Below, one piece after another: positions 35,410 through 44,031 of a DNA stretch of 64,000 nt. Below the pieces are notes generated by a model. It was given only the letters and a program-made list of their open reading frames with translations, did no database searches and was not told where the DNA came from. The stretch is from Sphingomonas echinoides (GTDB taxonomy: Bacteria > Pseudomonadota > Alphaproteobacteria > Sphingomonadales > Sphingomonadaceae). The position numbers and the translations under genes are program-made. Each line of letters begins with the position of its first letter. The stretch's first letter is position 1. The stretch is taken from NCBI RefSeq assembly GCF_029623395.1, contig NZ_JAPYKK010000009.1, forward strand, positions 1 through 64,000. Direction: 5' to 3'.

Positions 35410-36903
35410 GTGAACGAAAAACCGGTGCAGCGCTTCGGCGGCCTGTGGAACATCAGCTTCGGCTTTTTCGGGATCCAGATCGGCTTCGCGCTCCAGAATG
35501 CGAACATGAGCCGGATCTTCCAGACGCTCGGCGGGTCGCTCGACGACCTGTCCTATCTGTGGATCGCGGCGCCGCTGACCGGGCTGCTCGTCCAGCCGAT
35601 CATCGGTCATTACAGCGACCGGACGTGGAACCGTTTCGGGCGGCGGCGGCCGTATTTCTTCGCGGGCGCGGTGCTCGCGGCGCTGGCGCTGTTCGTCATG
35701 CCCGAGGCGCGGGTGCTGTGGTTCGCGGCGCTGACCTTGTGGGTGCTCGACGCGTCGATCAACGTATCGATGGAGCCGTTCCGCGCGTTCGTCGGCGACA
35801 TGCTGCGCAAGGACCAGCACAGCGCGGGCTATGCGTTGCAGACCGTGTTCATCGGCGCGGGCGCGGTCGTCGGGTCGATCTTCCCGTTCGTGCTCGCGCA
35901 TCTGGGCGTTGCCGAAACCGCGTTGCGCGGCGTGCCCGATACCGTGCGCTACAGCTTCTGGGCGGGCGGCGCGGCGTTGTTGCTCGCGGTGTTGTGGACC
36001 GTCGGGACGACGCGCGAATACAGCCCCGAACAGATGGCGTCGTTCGGCGAACGCGACGCCGCCGAGGATCTCGCGCAGCCGATGCGCGCGCTCGCCGCGC
36101 GCGGGCTGGGGCGGAGTGGGGCGTGGATCGCAGCGGGGGTGGCGGTGCTCGTCGCGGTGCCCGCGCTTGCGTTGCAGAAGGAGGTCTATCTGCTTGGCGG
36201 GCTCCTCGTTGCGTACGGCGTGGCGAGCGTGGTCGCGATCCGGCGCGCGCGGAGCGGGAATGTCGACAACGCTCTCAGCATGATCGTGGGCGACTTTGCG
36301 GCGATGCCGGTGGTGATGAAGCGGCTGGCGCTGGTGCAGTTCTTCAGCTGGTCCGCGCTGTTCATCATGTGGATCTATTCGACCCCGGTCGTCGCGCAAT
36401 ATGCGTTCGGGTCGAGCGATCCGACCAGCGCGGCGTATAATGCGGCGGGCGACTGGGTCGGCGTGTTGTTCGCGGTCTATAACGGCGTCGCGGCGCTGAT
36501 CGCGTTGCTGGTGCTGCCGCGCGTCGCCGCCCGGATCGGCAAGGTGCGGACGCATATCCTGTGCCTGCTCTGCGGGGCGGCGGCGTTTGCGAGCTTCTTC
36601 CTGATCCGCGACCCGCACTGGCTCATCCTCAGCGAAGTTGGTGTCGGGATCGCCTGGGCGTCGATCCTCGCCATGCCCTATGCGATTCTCGCATCCAGCC
36701 TGCCGCAGGCGAAGCTTGGCATTTACATGGGGCTTTTCAACGTGTTCATCGTCATTCCGCAGTTGCTCGTGGCAACCGTGATGGGATCGGTGCTGCGCGC
36801 CTTCTTCCCGACCGAGCCGATCTGGACGATGGGCTTCGGCGCTGCGGTGATGGCGCTGGCGGCGCTCGCGATGCTGCGGGTTCCCGACACCGGAGAGGCG
36901 TGA
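35410..36903 (+). CDS. MFS sugar:proton symporter (maltose/sucrose SLC45-like)
   Basis: The 497-residue protein has about 12 membrane helices. Near the N-terminus GHYSDRTWNRFGRRRPYFFAG carries the cytoplasmic loop motif of the GPH/SLC45-type sugar transporters. The FGLW...FGIQIGFALQNAN opening is typical of alphaproteobacterial maltose transporters next to malA-like loci. It would import maltose or short maltodextrins made in the periplasm for the cytoplasmic GH13 glucosidase. The start is a GTG at 35410 with AGGAGA upstream; upstream in-frame ATGs lie in the operator region. Confidence 0.9.
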   Translation: MNEKPVQRFGGLWNISFGFFGIQIGFALQNANMSRIFQTLGGSLDDLSYLWIAAPLTGLLVQPIIGHYSDRTWNRFGRRRPYFFAGAVLAALALFVMPEARVLWFAALTLWVLDASINVSMEPFRAFVGDMLRKDQHSAGYALQTVFIGAGAVVGSIFPFVLAHLGVAETALRGVPDTVRYSFWAGGAALLLAVLWTVGTTREYSPEQMASFGERDAAEDLAQPMRALAARGLGRSGAWIAAGVAVLVAVPALALQKEVYLLGGLLVAYGVASVVAIRRARSGNVDNALSMIVGDFAAMPVVMKRLALVQFFSWSALFIMWIYSTPVVAQYAFGSSDPTSAAYNAAGDWVGVLFAVYNGVAALIALLVLPRVAARIGKVRTHILCLLCGAAAFASFFLIRDPHWLILSEVGVGIAWASILAMPYAILASSLPQAKLGIYMGLFNVFIVIPQLLVATVMGSVLRAFFPTEPIWTMGFGAAVMALAALAMLRVPDTGEA

Positions 36904-37024
36904 AGCGGGCGAAACCACCGCTTTCCCGCGCGCAAGAATTGGCGCGGGGGCGTTGGCGCATTTTCGCTGCGCATGCCGGAGGGAGCCCGTATAGGGGGCA
37001 ACCACAACTTGGGATCCCCGCCTT

Positions 37025-38176
37025 TTGCCCCCGCCAACGACCATCTTCGAACGCCAGTCGCGGCTCGCGCAGGAGCTCGGCGCGATCAATCTGGGGCAGG
37101 GCTTCCCGGACATGGCGCGCATCGGCCACGGCCCCGCCGAACTCCTGGATGCCGCTGCCCGCGCGCTGACGGAGCGGTCGAGCCAATATCCACCAATGCG
37201 GGGCCTGCCGGCGCTGCGGTCCGCGATCGTGGACTATTATGCGCGCGAACAGGGGCTTGCAGTCACAACCAATGAAGTCGTCGTAACCTCGGGTGCGACC
37301 GAAGCACTCGCGGCGGCTTTGCTCGCGCTGGTTCGACCCGGCGACGAAGTGGTCCTCGTCCAGCCGCTGTACGACGCGTATCTCCCGCTCGTGGAACGCG
37401 CGGGCGGGATCGCGCGCCTGATCGACCTGACGCCGCCCGACTGGCACCTGCCGATCGCCGCGCTCGCCGAAGCGATCACCGACAAGACCGCGGTATTGCT
37501 GCTCAACACCCCCAACAACCCGACCGGCAGCGCGATCGGCGCGGACGACTGGGCGGCCATCGCCGAGCTGTGCGTGCGGCATGACGTCACGCTGATCTGC
37601 GACGAAGTGTGGGAGGCGATGGTGTTCGAGGGCGCGCACGTCTCCCCCATGACGATTCCTGCGCTGCGCGACCGAACGGTCAAAATCGGATCGGCGGGCA
37701 AGATCTTCTCGCTCACGGGGTGGAAGGTCGGCTGGGCGATCGCCGCGCCGCCGCTCGCGGATGCGATTGCCGCGACGCATCAGTTCCTCACCTTCACCAC
37801 CGCGACCCCGCTGCAATGGGCAGTCGCGGAGGGGCTCGCCCTCCCGTCGAACTGGCATGCGGCACACCGCGACATCTATCGCGAGGCGCGCACTTTCCTC
37901 GCCGAGCGGTTGAGCGCGGCGGGCTATGTGGTGATGCCGGGCGGGGCGACGTGGTTCCTGATCGTCGATCTCGCAGCGTCGGACATTGATCTTGGCGACG
38001 AGGACTTCGCGCACCGGCTGCTCGCCGAGGCTGGCGTGGCGACGATTCCCGTCTCCGCCTTTTATGCGGAACGGCCGCAGACGGGGTATGTCCGCTTCTG
38101 TTTCGCCAAGGACGCAGCGACGCTGGCGCTCGCTGCCGAGCGGGCGGCGGCCTTTCGGAAGACACTGCTGGCATGA
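37025..38176 (+). CDS. mtnE: Methionine-salvage aminotransferase (fold type I, PLP)
   Basis: The 383-residue class I/II aminotransferase has NLGQGFPD at the N-terminus, the NTPNNPTG motif and the PLP lysine in GSAGKIFSLTGWKVG. By position it converts 4-methylthio-2-oxobutyrate to methionine, the last step of the pathway. Relatives are annotated YbdL-like methionine aminotransferase or kynurenine aminotransferase. The only start compatible with full length is a TTG at 37025, because an in-frame stop at 36992 precludes an upstream ATG or GTG. No strong ribosome-binding site is seen. The 121-bp upstream gap shows no riboswitch I can recognise. It overlaps mtnB by 4 nt. Confidence 0.87.
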   Translation: MPPPTTIFERQSRLAQELGAINLGQGFPDMARIGHGPAELLDAAARALTERSSQYPPMRGLPALRSAIVDYYAREQGLAVTTNEVVVTSGATEALAAALLALVRPGDEVVLVQPLYDAYLPLVERAGGIARLIDLTPPDWHLPIAALAEAITDKTAVLLLNTPNNPTGSAIGADDWAAIAELCVRHDVTLICDEVWEAMVFEGAHVSPMTIPALRDRTVKIGSAGKIFSLTGWKVGWAIAAPPLADAIAATHQFLTFTTATPLQWAVAEGLALPSNWHAAHRDIYREARTFLAERLSAAGYVVMPGGATWFLIVDLAASDIDLGDEDFAHRLLAEAGVATIPVSAFYAERPQTGYVRFCFAKDAATLALAAERAAAFRKTLLA

Positions 38177-38796
38177 CGTTCGAAGACGCCACCCACGCGA
38201 TCATCGCCACCGGCAACCGGCTCGACCGCGCGGGTCTCGCGCCGGCGACTGCGGGTAACTATTCGGTCCGCTTGCCGGACGGGGCGCTCGCGCTGACCGT
38301 CTCGGGCGGCCACAAGGGGCGGCTCGCGCCCGACCAGATCATGCGCGCCAGCGCCGAGGGCGTTGCGCTCGACGGCAAGCGCCCGTCCGCCGAGACGTTG
38401 CTGCACTGCCTGATCTATGCGGTCGATCCGGGGGCGGGGGGCATTCTCCACACCCATTCGGTGCCCGGGGTCGTGCTCAGCCGGGCGTTGCGCGGCGCGC
38501 GCGAAATCGTGTTCGACGGGTATGAACTGCTCAAGATCTTCCCCGGCGTCGACACGCACGAGGGGCGCGTCGCGATCCCGCTGGTCGACAACAGCCAGGA
38601 CATGGCGGTGATGGCGGAGATCCTGCGCCCGCTGCTGGTCGCGCAAACGCCGATCGTTCCGGCCTTCTACATTCGTGGCCACGGTCTCTACGCCTGGGGT
38701 CGCACGATCGCCGAGGCCGAATATGTGACCGAAGCGGTGGAATATCTGCTCGCGTGCGAGTGGGAGACGCTCAAACTCGAAAGGAGCGGAGCATGA
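38173..38796 (+). CDS. mtnB: Methylthioribulose-1-phosphate dehydratase
   Basis: The 207-residue class II aldolase-fold enzyme dehydrates methylthioribulose-1-phosphate to a diketone. Zinc-binding histidines lie in ILHTHSVPG and in YIRGHGLYAWG. GNYSVRLPDG and the SGGHKG loop bind the phosphate end of the substrate. The length is normal. It is coupled to mtnE and mtnD by 4-nt ATGA overlaps. Confidence 0.95.
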   Translation: MTFEDATHAIIATGNRLDRAGLAPATAGNYSVRLPDGALALTVSGGHKGRLAPDQIMRASAEGVALDGKRPSAETLLHCLIYAVDPGAGGILHTHSVPGVVLSRALRGAREIVFDGYELLKIFPGVDTHEGRVAIPLVDNSQDMAVMAEILRPLLVAQTPIVPAFYIRGHGLYAWGRTIAEAEYVTEAVEYLLACEWETLKLERSGA

Positions 38797-39344
38797 CGAC
38801 CCTGACGCTGTACGATCTGGCGGCGCCGCATGCGGTGCGATCGGAAACGACCGACGCCGCCGAGATCGCGACCCGGCTCGCCCCGCTCGGCATCACGTTC
38901 GAACGCTGGGCGGCGAGCGTCGCCTTGCCCGAGGACGCCACCGATGCCGACGTCATCGCCGCATATCGCGGCGACATCGACCGGCTGATGGAGCAGGGCG
39001 GCTATCGCTCGTGCGACGTCATTCGTCTGCTGCCGGACAATCCGGCGCGCGAGACGCTGCGCACCAAGTTCCTCGACGAGCATGTCCACGCCGAGGATGA
39101 AGTCCGTTTCTTCGTCGAGGGATCGGGCGTGTTCTACATTCGTGGCGACGACGTGGTCTACGCGCTGGAATGCACGCGCGATGACCTGATCGCGGTGCCC
39201 GAGGGCACGCGCCACTGGTTCGACATGGGGCCGGCGCCGCGCTTCACCGCGATCCGTCTGTTCGCCGAACCCGACGGCTGGGTCGCCAGCTTCACCGGCG
39301 ACACGATCGCGCGCGGCGTGCCGCTGTACGCGGGCGCGGCATGA
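38793..39344 (+). CDS. mtnD: Acireductone dioxygenase
   Basis: The 183-residue cupin binds Fe or Ni with His97, His99, Glu103 and His141 (EHVHAEDE... TRHWFD). The Fe form makes the methionine precursor 4-methylthio-2-oxobutyrate plus formate; the Ni form is off-pathway and releases CO. AAGGAGCGGA gives a strong ribosome-binding site for the ATG at 38793, which overlaps the mtnB stop by 4 nt. A NiCoT metal transporter is encoded convergently just beyond the operon, probably belonging to the cobalamin genes instead. Confidence 0.95.
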   Translation: MTTLTLYDLAAPHAVRSETTDAAEIATRLAPLGITFERWAASVALPEDATDADVIAAYRGDIDRLMEQGGYRSCDVIRLLPDNPARETLRTKFLDEHVHAEDEVRFFVEGSGVFYIRGDDVVYALECTRDDLIAVPEGTRHWFDMGPAPRFTAIRLFAEPDGWVASFTGDTIARGVPLYAGAA

Positions 39345-40027
39345 CCGTTCGCGCGATCGTCACCGACATCGAGGGCACGACGTCGAGCATCGCGTTCGTC
39401 CATGACGTGCTGTTCCCCTACGCCCGCGCGCGGCTCGCGGCGTTCGTGACCGACAACGCCGACCGGCTCGGTTCCGAGCTGGACGCGGTGCGCACTGCGG
39501 CGGACCGGCCCGATCTCGACCTCGCCGGCATCATCGAACAACTGCTGGAATGGCAGGACCAAGACCGCAAGATCGCCCCGCTCAAGACGATCCAGGGGAT
39601 GATCTGGGCGGAGGGCTATGCCGACGGCAGCTTGACCGGCCATGTCTATCCGGACGCGGTCGCGGGTCTGCGGCGGTGGCAGGCGCAGGGGATCGCGCTC
39701 TACGTCTATTCCTCCGGGTCGGTCGCGGCGCAGAAGCTGTTGTTTGCGCACAGCGACGCGGGCGATCTGACGCCGCTGTTCACGGGCTATTTCGATACCG
39801 CGATCGGCGCCAAGCGCGACGCGGCGGCCTATCACGCGATCGTCGAACGGATCGGCCTCCCCGCCGCCGACATCCTGTTCCTCTCCGATATCGAAGCGGA
39901 ACTCGCGGCGGCACACGCGGCCGGGCTCGCCGTCACGTTGCTCACGCGCGACGGGCAGGACCCTGCGTCCACCTATCCCGTAGCGCAGAGCTTCGACACC
40001 ATCCTCGCTGAAGGCGCACCTGCATGA
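39341..40027 (+). CDS. mtnC: Enolase-phosphatase E1 (2,3-diketo-5-methylthiopentyl-1-phosphate)
   Basis: The 228-residue HAD-family enzyme performs both enolisation and dephosphorylation of the diketone. The first HAD motif is TDIEGTTSSI (Asp9, Glu11), motif II is YSSGSVAAQK, and motif III/IV includes GAKRD and LFLSDIEAE. The Asp-x-Glu variant of motif I distinguishes E1 from other HAD phosphatases. ATGA overlaps join it to mtnD and mtnA. Confidence 0.95.
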   Translation: MTVRAIVTDIEGTTSSIAFVHDVLFPYARARLAAFVTDNADRLGSELDAVRTAADRPDLDLAGIIEQLLEWQDQDRKIAPLKTIQGMIWAEGYADGSLTGHVYPDAVAGLRRWQAQGIALYVYSSGSVAAQKLLFAHSDAGDLTPLFTGYFDTAIGAKRDAAAYHAIVERIGLPAADILFLSDIEAELAAAHAAGLAVTLLTRDGQDPASTYPVAQSFDTILAEGAPA

Positions 40028-41094
40028 TCCTCGTCGGGACCGAGACCCGTTCGATCTGGGTCAACGCGGATGGCTGGAGCGTCGGCATCTTCGATCAGCG
40101 GCGCTTGCCCTGGACGGTGGAGCGGCTCCGCCTGACGACGGTCGACGCGTGCGCGCACGCGATCGCGGACATGGCGACGCGCGGCGCGCCGTTGATCGGC
40201 GCGGTGGCCGCGTACGGGATGGCGCTGGCGCTCCGCGTCGATTCGGGCGACGAAGCGCTCGATCGCGCCTACCGCCAGTTGATCGCGACCCGCCCCACCG
40301 CGGTCAACCTGAAGGGGGCGCTCGACCGGGTCCGTTCGGTCGTGGCGCGGCTGCCCGAACCGGAACGCGCGGCAGCGGCCTATGCCGACGCGGCGCTGCT
40401 GTGCGACGAGGACGTCGCGATCAACGCGGCGATCGGTCGGGCCGGGCTCGAGATCCTGCAAGAACTGGCGGCGCAAAAACCGGGTCGCCCGCTCAATATC
40501 CTGACGCATTGCAACGCGGGCTGGCTGGCGACGGTCGACTGGGGCACCGCGACCGCGCCGATCTACATGGCGCACGACCTCGGCATCCCGGTCCACGTCT
40601 GGGTCGATGAAACGCGTCCCCGCAACCAGGGCGCGCTGACCGCGCTCGAGCTCGCGGGGCACGGCGTGCCGCACAGCTACATCGTCGACAATGCGGGCGG
40701 TCTGCTGATGCAGCGCGGGCAGGTCGATCTGGTGATCGTCGGGACCGATCGCGTCACGCGCAACGGCGACGTCTGCAACAAGATCGGGACCTACCTGAAG
40801 GCGCTGGCGGCGCACGACACCGGCGTGCCGTTCGTGGTGGCGCTGCCCTCCACGACCTACGATCCCACCACCGCCGACGGTGCCTCCGTCCATGTCGAGG
40901 AACGCGCCGCGAACGAGGTCGTGTCTCTGGAAGGGCCCGACGCGGACGGCGTGTTGCGGCGGATCGCGGTCACCGTCTCGTCCGCGGCGAACCCCGCCTT
41001 CGACATTACCCCCGCCCGGTTCGTCACCGAGTATATCACCGAAAAGGGCCGGATCGTCGGGGCGGAAGCGCTGGCGGCGGCGCTGACGCCCTAG
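40024..41094 (+). CDS. mtnA: S-methyl-5-thioribose-1-phosphate isomerase
   Basis: The 356-residue eIF2B-alpha-related aldose-ketose isomerase converts methylthioribose-1-phosphate to methylthioribulose-1-phosphate. The catalytic residues are Cys163 in LTHCNAGWL and Asp242 in VGTDRVTRNGD, at positions close to those of the Bacillus enzyme. RGAPLIG binds phosphate. It is the last gene of the mtn operon. The gene supplying its substrate (mtnP, or mtnN plus mtnK) is not in the window. Confidence 0.96.
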   Translation: MILVGTETRSIWVNADGWSVGIFDQRRLPWTVERLRLTTVDACAHAIADMATRGAPLIGAVAAYGMALALRVDSGDEALDRAYRQLIATRPTAVNLKGALDRVRSVVARLPEPERAAAAYADAALLCDEDVAINAAIGRAGLEILQELAAQKPGRPLNILTHCNAGWLATVDWGTATAPIYMAHDLGIPVHVWVDETRPRNQGALTALELAGHGVPHSYIVDNAGGLLMQRGQVDLVIVGTDRVTRNGDVCNKIGTYLKALAAHDTGVPFVVALPSTTYDPTTADGASVHVEERAANEVVSLEGPDADGVLRRIAVTVSSAANPAFDITPARFVTEYITEKGRIVGAEALAAALTP

Positions 41095-41102
41095 ACTAGC
41101 CG

Positions 41103-42149
41103 TCACGTCGGGTAGCGGACCTCGATCTCGTCGAACCGCTTCCACCGGAACACCGCCCAGCTGATCAGCCAGCACAGTCCGAACACCCCGATGATCCCGA
41201 ACCCCAGCAGGTTGAACCGCCCGCCAAGGTCGCTTGCCGCCGACCAGATCCCGCCGCGCAGCCCGCTCTTGTCCGCGATCAGGGCGAGCGTCTCGATCCC
41301 GCCGATGACGATCGCGACGAAAGCCGAGATCGCGGTGATCGTGATGTTGTAATACAGCTTGCGGATCGGCTTCACGAACGCCCATTCATACGCGCCGAGC
41401 ATCACGATGCCGTCGGTCGTGTCGACCAGCGCCATCCCCGCCGCGAACAACGCGGGAAGCACCAACACCGGCCCCAGCGAGAAGCTATGCGCTGCCTGCG
41501 CCGCGGACAGGCCGAGGATCGCGACTTCGGTCGCGGTGTCGAACCCCAGCCCGAACAGGAACCCGAGCGGCGCCATGTGCCAGCTCCGCGACACCAGCCG
41601 GAACAGCGGCCGGAACAGCCGCGCGAGCAACCCCCGCCCGCCGAGCAGCATGTCGAGATCCTCGTCGACATAGGCACCACCGGAGCGGACGTGCTGGAAC
41701 GTGCGCCACACCGACCGCAGGATGACGAGGTTCATCGCCGCGATCGTGAACAGGAACACCGCCGAGATGATCGTCGCGACGACACCGCCGGTCGCCTTCA
41801 CCGCCTCGAACTGCGACAGCGCGGATGCCGTGAAGGCGATCGCGACCGACGCGAGCAGGATGATCGTGCTGTGGCCGATCGCGAACCAGAAGCCGACCGT
41901 GATCGGGCGCTGGCCGTCCTGCATCAGCTTGCGCGTGACGTTGTCGATCGCGGCGATATGGTCCGCATCCACCGCGTGCCGCAACCCAAGCCCCCAGGCG
42001 AGCAACGCGGTGCCGAGCATGATCGGCTGTGCATGGAACAGCGCCAGCGCCCAGATCCACCCGCCCACGTTCGCGCCGATCAGCAGGACGTAGAGCAGGC
42101 TGATCCGCTGGCGCAGACTCGGTTGCGCGCCACGCGGCCCGCGGTCCAT
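41103..42149 (-). CDS. NiCoT-family cobalt/nickel transporter
   Basis: The 348-residue membrane protein has about eight helices. It carries the NiCoT signature RHAVDADHIAAIDN in the second helix, the LGFDTATEVAIL motif and a charged cytoplasmic loop (VDEDLDMLL). Its place as the last gene of a cobalamin operon under a B12 riboswitch points to cobalt uptake for corrin synthesis. ATG 42149 is given, but a TTG eight codons upstream (42173) has a far better ribosome-binding site (GGAGGG, 5-nt spacing) and overlaps the preceding gene, so it may be the true start. It converges on mtnA with 8 bp between stops. Confidence 0.92.
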   Translation of the reverse strand: MDRGPRGAQPSLRQRISLLYVLLIGANVGGWIWALALFHAQPIMLGTALLAWGLGLRHAVDADHIAAIDNVTRKLMQDGQRPITVGFWFAIGHSTIILLASVAIAFTASALSQFEAVKATGGVVATIISAVFLFTIAAMNLVILRSVWRTFQHVRSGGAYVDEDLDMLLGGRGLLARLFRPLFRLVSRSWHMAPLGFLFGLGFDTATEVAILGLSAAQAAHSFSLGPVLVLPALFAAGMALVDTTDGIVMLGAYEWAFVKPIRKLYYNITITAISAFVAIVIGGIETLALIADKSGLRGGIWSAASDLGGRFNLLGFGIIGVFGLCWLISWAVFRWKRFDEIEVRYPT

Positions 42150-42159
42150 CGGGCTGGCT

Positions 42160-42570
42160 TCAAGCTTCGACAAGGTAACCCTCCGGTGGTGTGCGCGCGA
42201 TGAAATGGCCCTTGATCCCCTGCGGCCAGTCCTTGAACGGCACGCGGCCTTCCGCGCTGGCGCCGTAGTGGACCGCATAGTCGAGGATCGCCTGCGCCGC
42301 GTCCGCGTCCGGGGCGAAGCGCCCGAGCAGATAGCCGACCTTGCCCGGCGCGCGCAGATGGATCGAGCAATGCTCGCCGCACGAGAACAGGCACGGCATC
42401 GGCTGGATCGCGACCTCGGCATAGCGCGGGTCGGCGGCTTTCGCGGCCTCCAGCGCGGCGATGAGCAACGCGCCACCACGCACGCCGTCCGCATCCTCGC
42501 GGTCGGTAGCGGAGACGCGGCACGTGGTGCACGCCACGATGGCAAGGCGCTTTTCGGCGGGGATCAGCAT
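42160..42570 (-). CDS. DUF1636-like metal-binding protein of the cobalamin operon
   Basis: The 136-residue protein has cysteines arranged as CTTCR near the N-terminus and CLFSCGEHC in the middle, resembling thioredoxin-like [2Fe-2S] ferredoxins and DUF1636 proteins. Such genes recur in alphaproteobacterial cobalamin or cobalt-transport operons. Its role is not established; redox chemistry or cobalt handling are reasonable guesses. It lies 34 bp after bluB, and its end overlaps the likely TTG start of the transporter. Confidence 0.85.
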   Translation of the reverse strand: MLIPAEKRLAIVACTTCRVSATDREDADGVRGGALLIAALEAAKAADPRYAEVAIQPMPCLFSCGEHCSIHLRAPGKVGYLLGRFAPDADAAQAILDYAVHYGASAEGRVPFKDWPQGIKGHFIARTPPEGYLVEA

Positions 42571-42604
42571 GGGATTGGGTCCAATGGGTAGCGGGGGAGA
42601 AACA

Positions 42605-43246
42605 TCATCGCTCGACGATCCGGTCTTCGACGGGCTCGCGTGCCTGCCAGCCGCGCTGCTCGAGCTCCGGGATCGCGGACGGCGCCGCCGGATAGCCGAG
42701 GCACAGCAGCGCGATCAGCGTCCAGCCCGGCGGCACGTCGAGCAACTCGGTGACGACGGCCGGGTCGAGGATCGAGACCCAGCCAAGCCCGATCCCGCGC
42801 GCGCGGGCGGCCAGCCACAACGTGTGGATCGCCATCACGGTCGAGTAGCGCAGCATCTCCGGCATCGTCGCGCGGCCGAGCGTGTGCCCCGCGTCCGGCG
42901 CTTCTTCGCAGAACACCGCGAGCAATTCGGGCGCCTCCGCGATGCCGTGGAGCTTGAGCGTACGATAGTGCGCCCGGCGATCCGCGTCGGGCATCGCCGC
43001 CGCAGCCTCGTCCGATACGCGGTCGACATGCTCGGCGAGCCGGTCCCGCAACGCCTGCGACCGGATACGGACGAACCGCCACGGCTGCGCGTTGCCGACC
43101 GACGGGGCCAGCGCGGCCGTGTCGAGCAGGGTGCGCATCACCCCGTCGGGCAGGGGCTGCGTGCTGAAATGCCGGACGTCGCGCCGCCAGTGTAGCAGCG
43201 TGTCGAACGCCGCGACGAACGCCGGATCGAAGACGGGCGCCGTCAT
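42605..43246 (-). CDS. bluB: 5,6-dimethylbenzimidazole synthase BluB
   Basis: The 213-residue nitroreductase-fold flavoenzyme cleaves FMN with oxygen to make the lower ligand of cobalamin. Recognisable blocks are RRDVRHF near the N-terminus, APSVGNAQPWRF and ARARGIGLGWVSILDP, all typical of BluB. The ATG at 43246 overlaps the cobF stop as ATGA. Its presence indicates that the operon makes true B12 and does so aerobically. Confidence 0.95.
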   Translation of the reverse strand: MTAPVFDPAFVAAFDTLLHWRRDVRHFSTQPLPDGVMRTLLDTAALAPSVGNAQPWRFVRIRSQALRDRLAEHVDRVSDEAAAAMPDADRRAHYRTLKLHGIAEAPELLAVFCEEAPDAGHTLGRATMPEMLRYSTVMAIHTLWLAARARGIGLGWVSILDPAVVTELLDVPPGWTLIALLCLGYPAAPSAIPELEQRGWQAREPVEDRIVER

Positions 43247-44031
43247 GCCGTCACCCCCCGGCGCAGCAGGTACGTATCCATGATCCACCCATGCGCGTCC
43301 CGCAACGCCGCCCGGCGCGCGACGATCTGCGCGGCGACCGCGCCGAGCGGCCCTGCGATCAGCGCTTCATGCGGCATGCCAAGATACGCCCCCCACCAGA
43401 TCGTCACCCCGTCGGGATCGATCGTCGCGAACGCGCAGTCCCCGTCGAGCATCACCGCGAGCGTATCGACCGCCTCCGGCCACCCTTCGCTCCGCAAGCG
43501 CCGCCCAGTCGTGACCAGCACCGGCGCACCGAGCGTGTTGAGCGGGATCGCGTGGGCGGCAGTGAGCGCCTGCAGGCTCGTGATCCCGGGGACGACATGG
43601 ACCCGCAGCGCGATCCCGTCCGCGCGCAACCGGTCGGCTATCCGTAGGCTGCTGTCGTAGAGGGAAGGGTCCCCCCACACGAGCAGCGCGAGGCTGCCGC
43701 CCTCCGGCAGATGCGTAGCGATCTGTGCCGCCCAGCACGCCGCGATCGCGTCGTGCCAGTCCGCGACCGCGGGAAGATAGGCCCCGCTGCCGTCGCGCTC
43801 GGGCAGGTCGAACTCGACGACGCGGGTCGTCCCCGTCAGCACACGCGCGCAGATCTCCCGCCGCAGCGCGATCAGGTCCGAGGTCGCGTCGCGCTTGCGC
43901 GGCAGCAGGATCAGGTCGGCGGCGTTCATCGCGCTTTCCGCGGCGCGCGTCAGGTGATCGGGATTGCCCGTCCCGATGCCGATCAGGTGGAGCTCGATCG
44001 TCGCCCGTGGTCGGTTGATGCTGTCAGGCAT
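43243..44031 (-). CDS. cobF: Precorrin-6A synthase (deacetylating) CobF
   Basis: The 262-residue SAM-dependent tetrapyrrole methylase starts with ELHLIGIGTGNPDHLT and has GDPSLYDSSLRIADRL and VVPGITSLQA. It methylates C-1 of precorrin-5 and releases acetate, a step found only in the aerobic pathway. The start overlaps the cobB end by 8 nt; the stop overlaps bluB. Confidence 0.95.
   Translation of the reverse strand: MPDSINRPRATIELHLIGIGTGNPDHLTRAAESAMNAADLILLPRKRDATSDLIALRREICARVLTGTTRVVEFDLPERDGSGAYLPAVADWHDAIAACWAAQIATHLPEGGSLALLVWGDPSLYDSSLRIADRLRADGIALRVHVVPGITSLQALTAAHAIPLNTLGAPVLVTTGRRLRSEGWPEAVDTLAVMLDGDCAFATIDPDGVTIWWGAYLGMPHEALIAGPLGAVAAQIVARRAALRDAHGWIMDTYLLRRGVTA

Noticed and set aside
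36904..37024. Possible SAM-type riboswitch before the methionine-salvage operon
   Set aside because: The 121-bp leader has GC-rich short stems, but I could not match the conserved core of SAM-I, SAM-II, SAM-V or SAH riboswitches.
37237..38216. Minus-strand frames opposite mtnE
   Set aside because: They are shadows of an intact aminotransferase with complete motifs; no independent start or domain.
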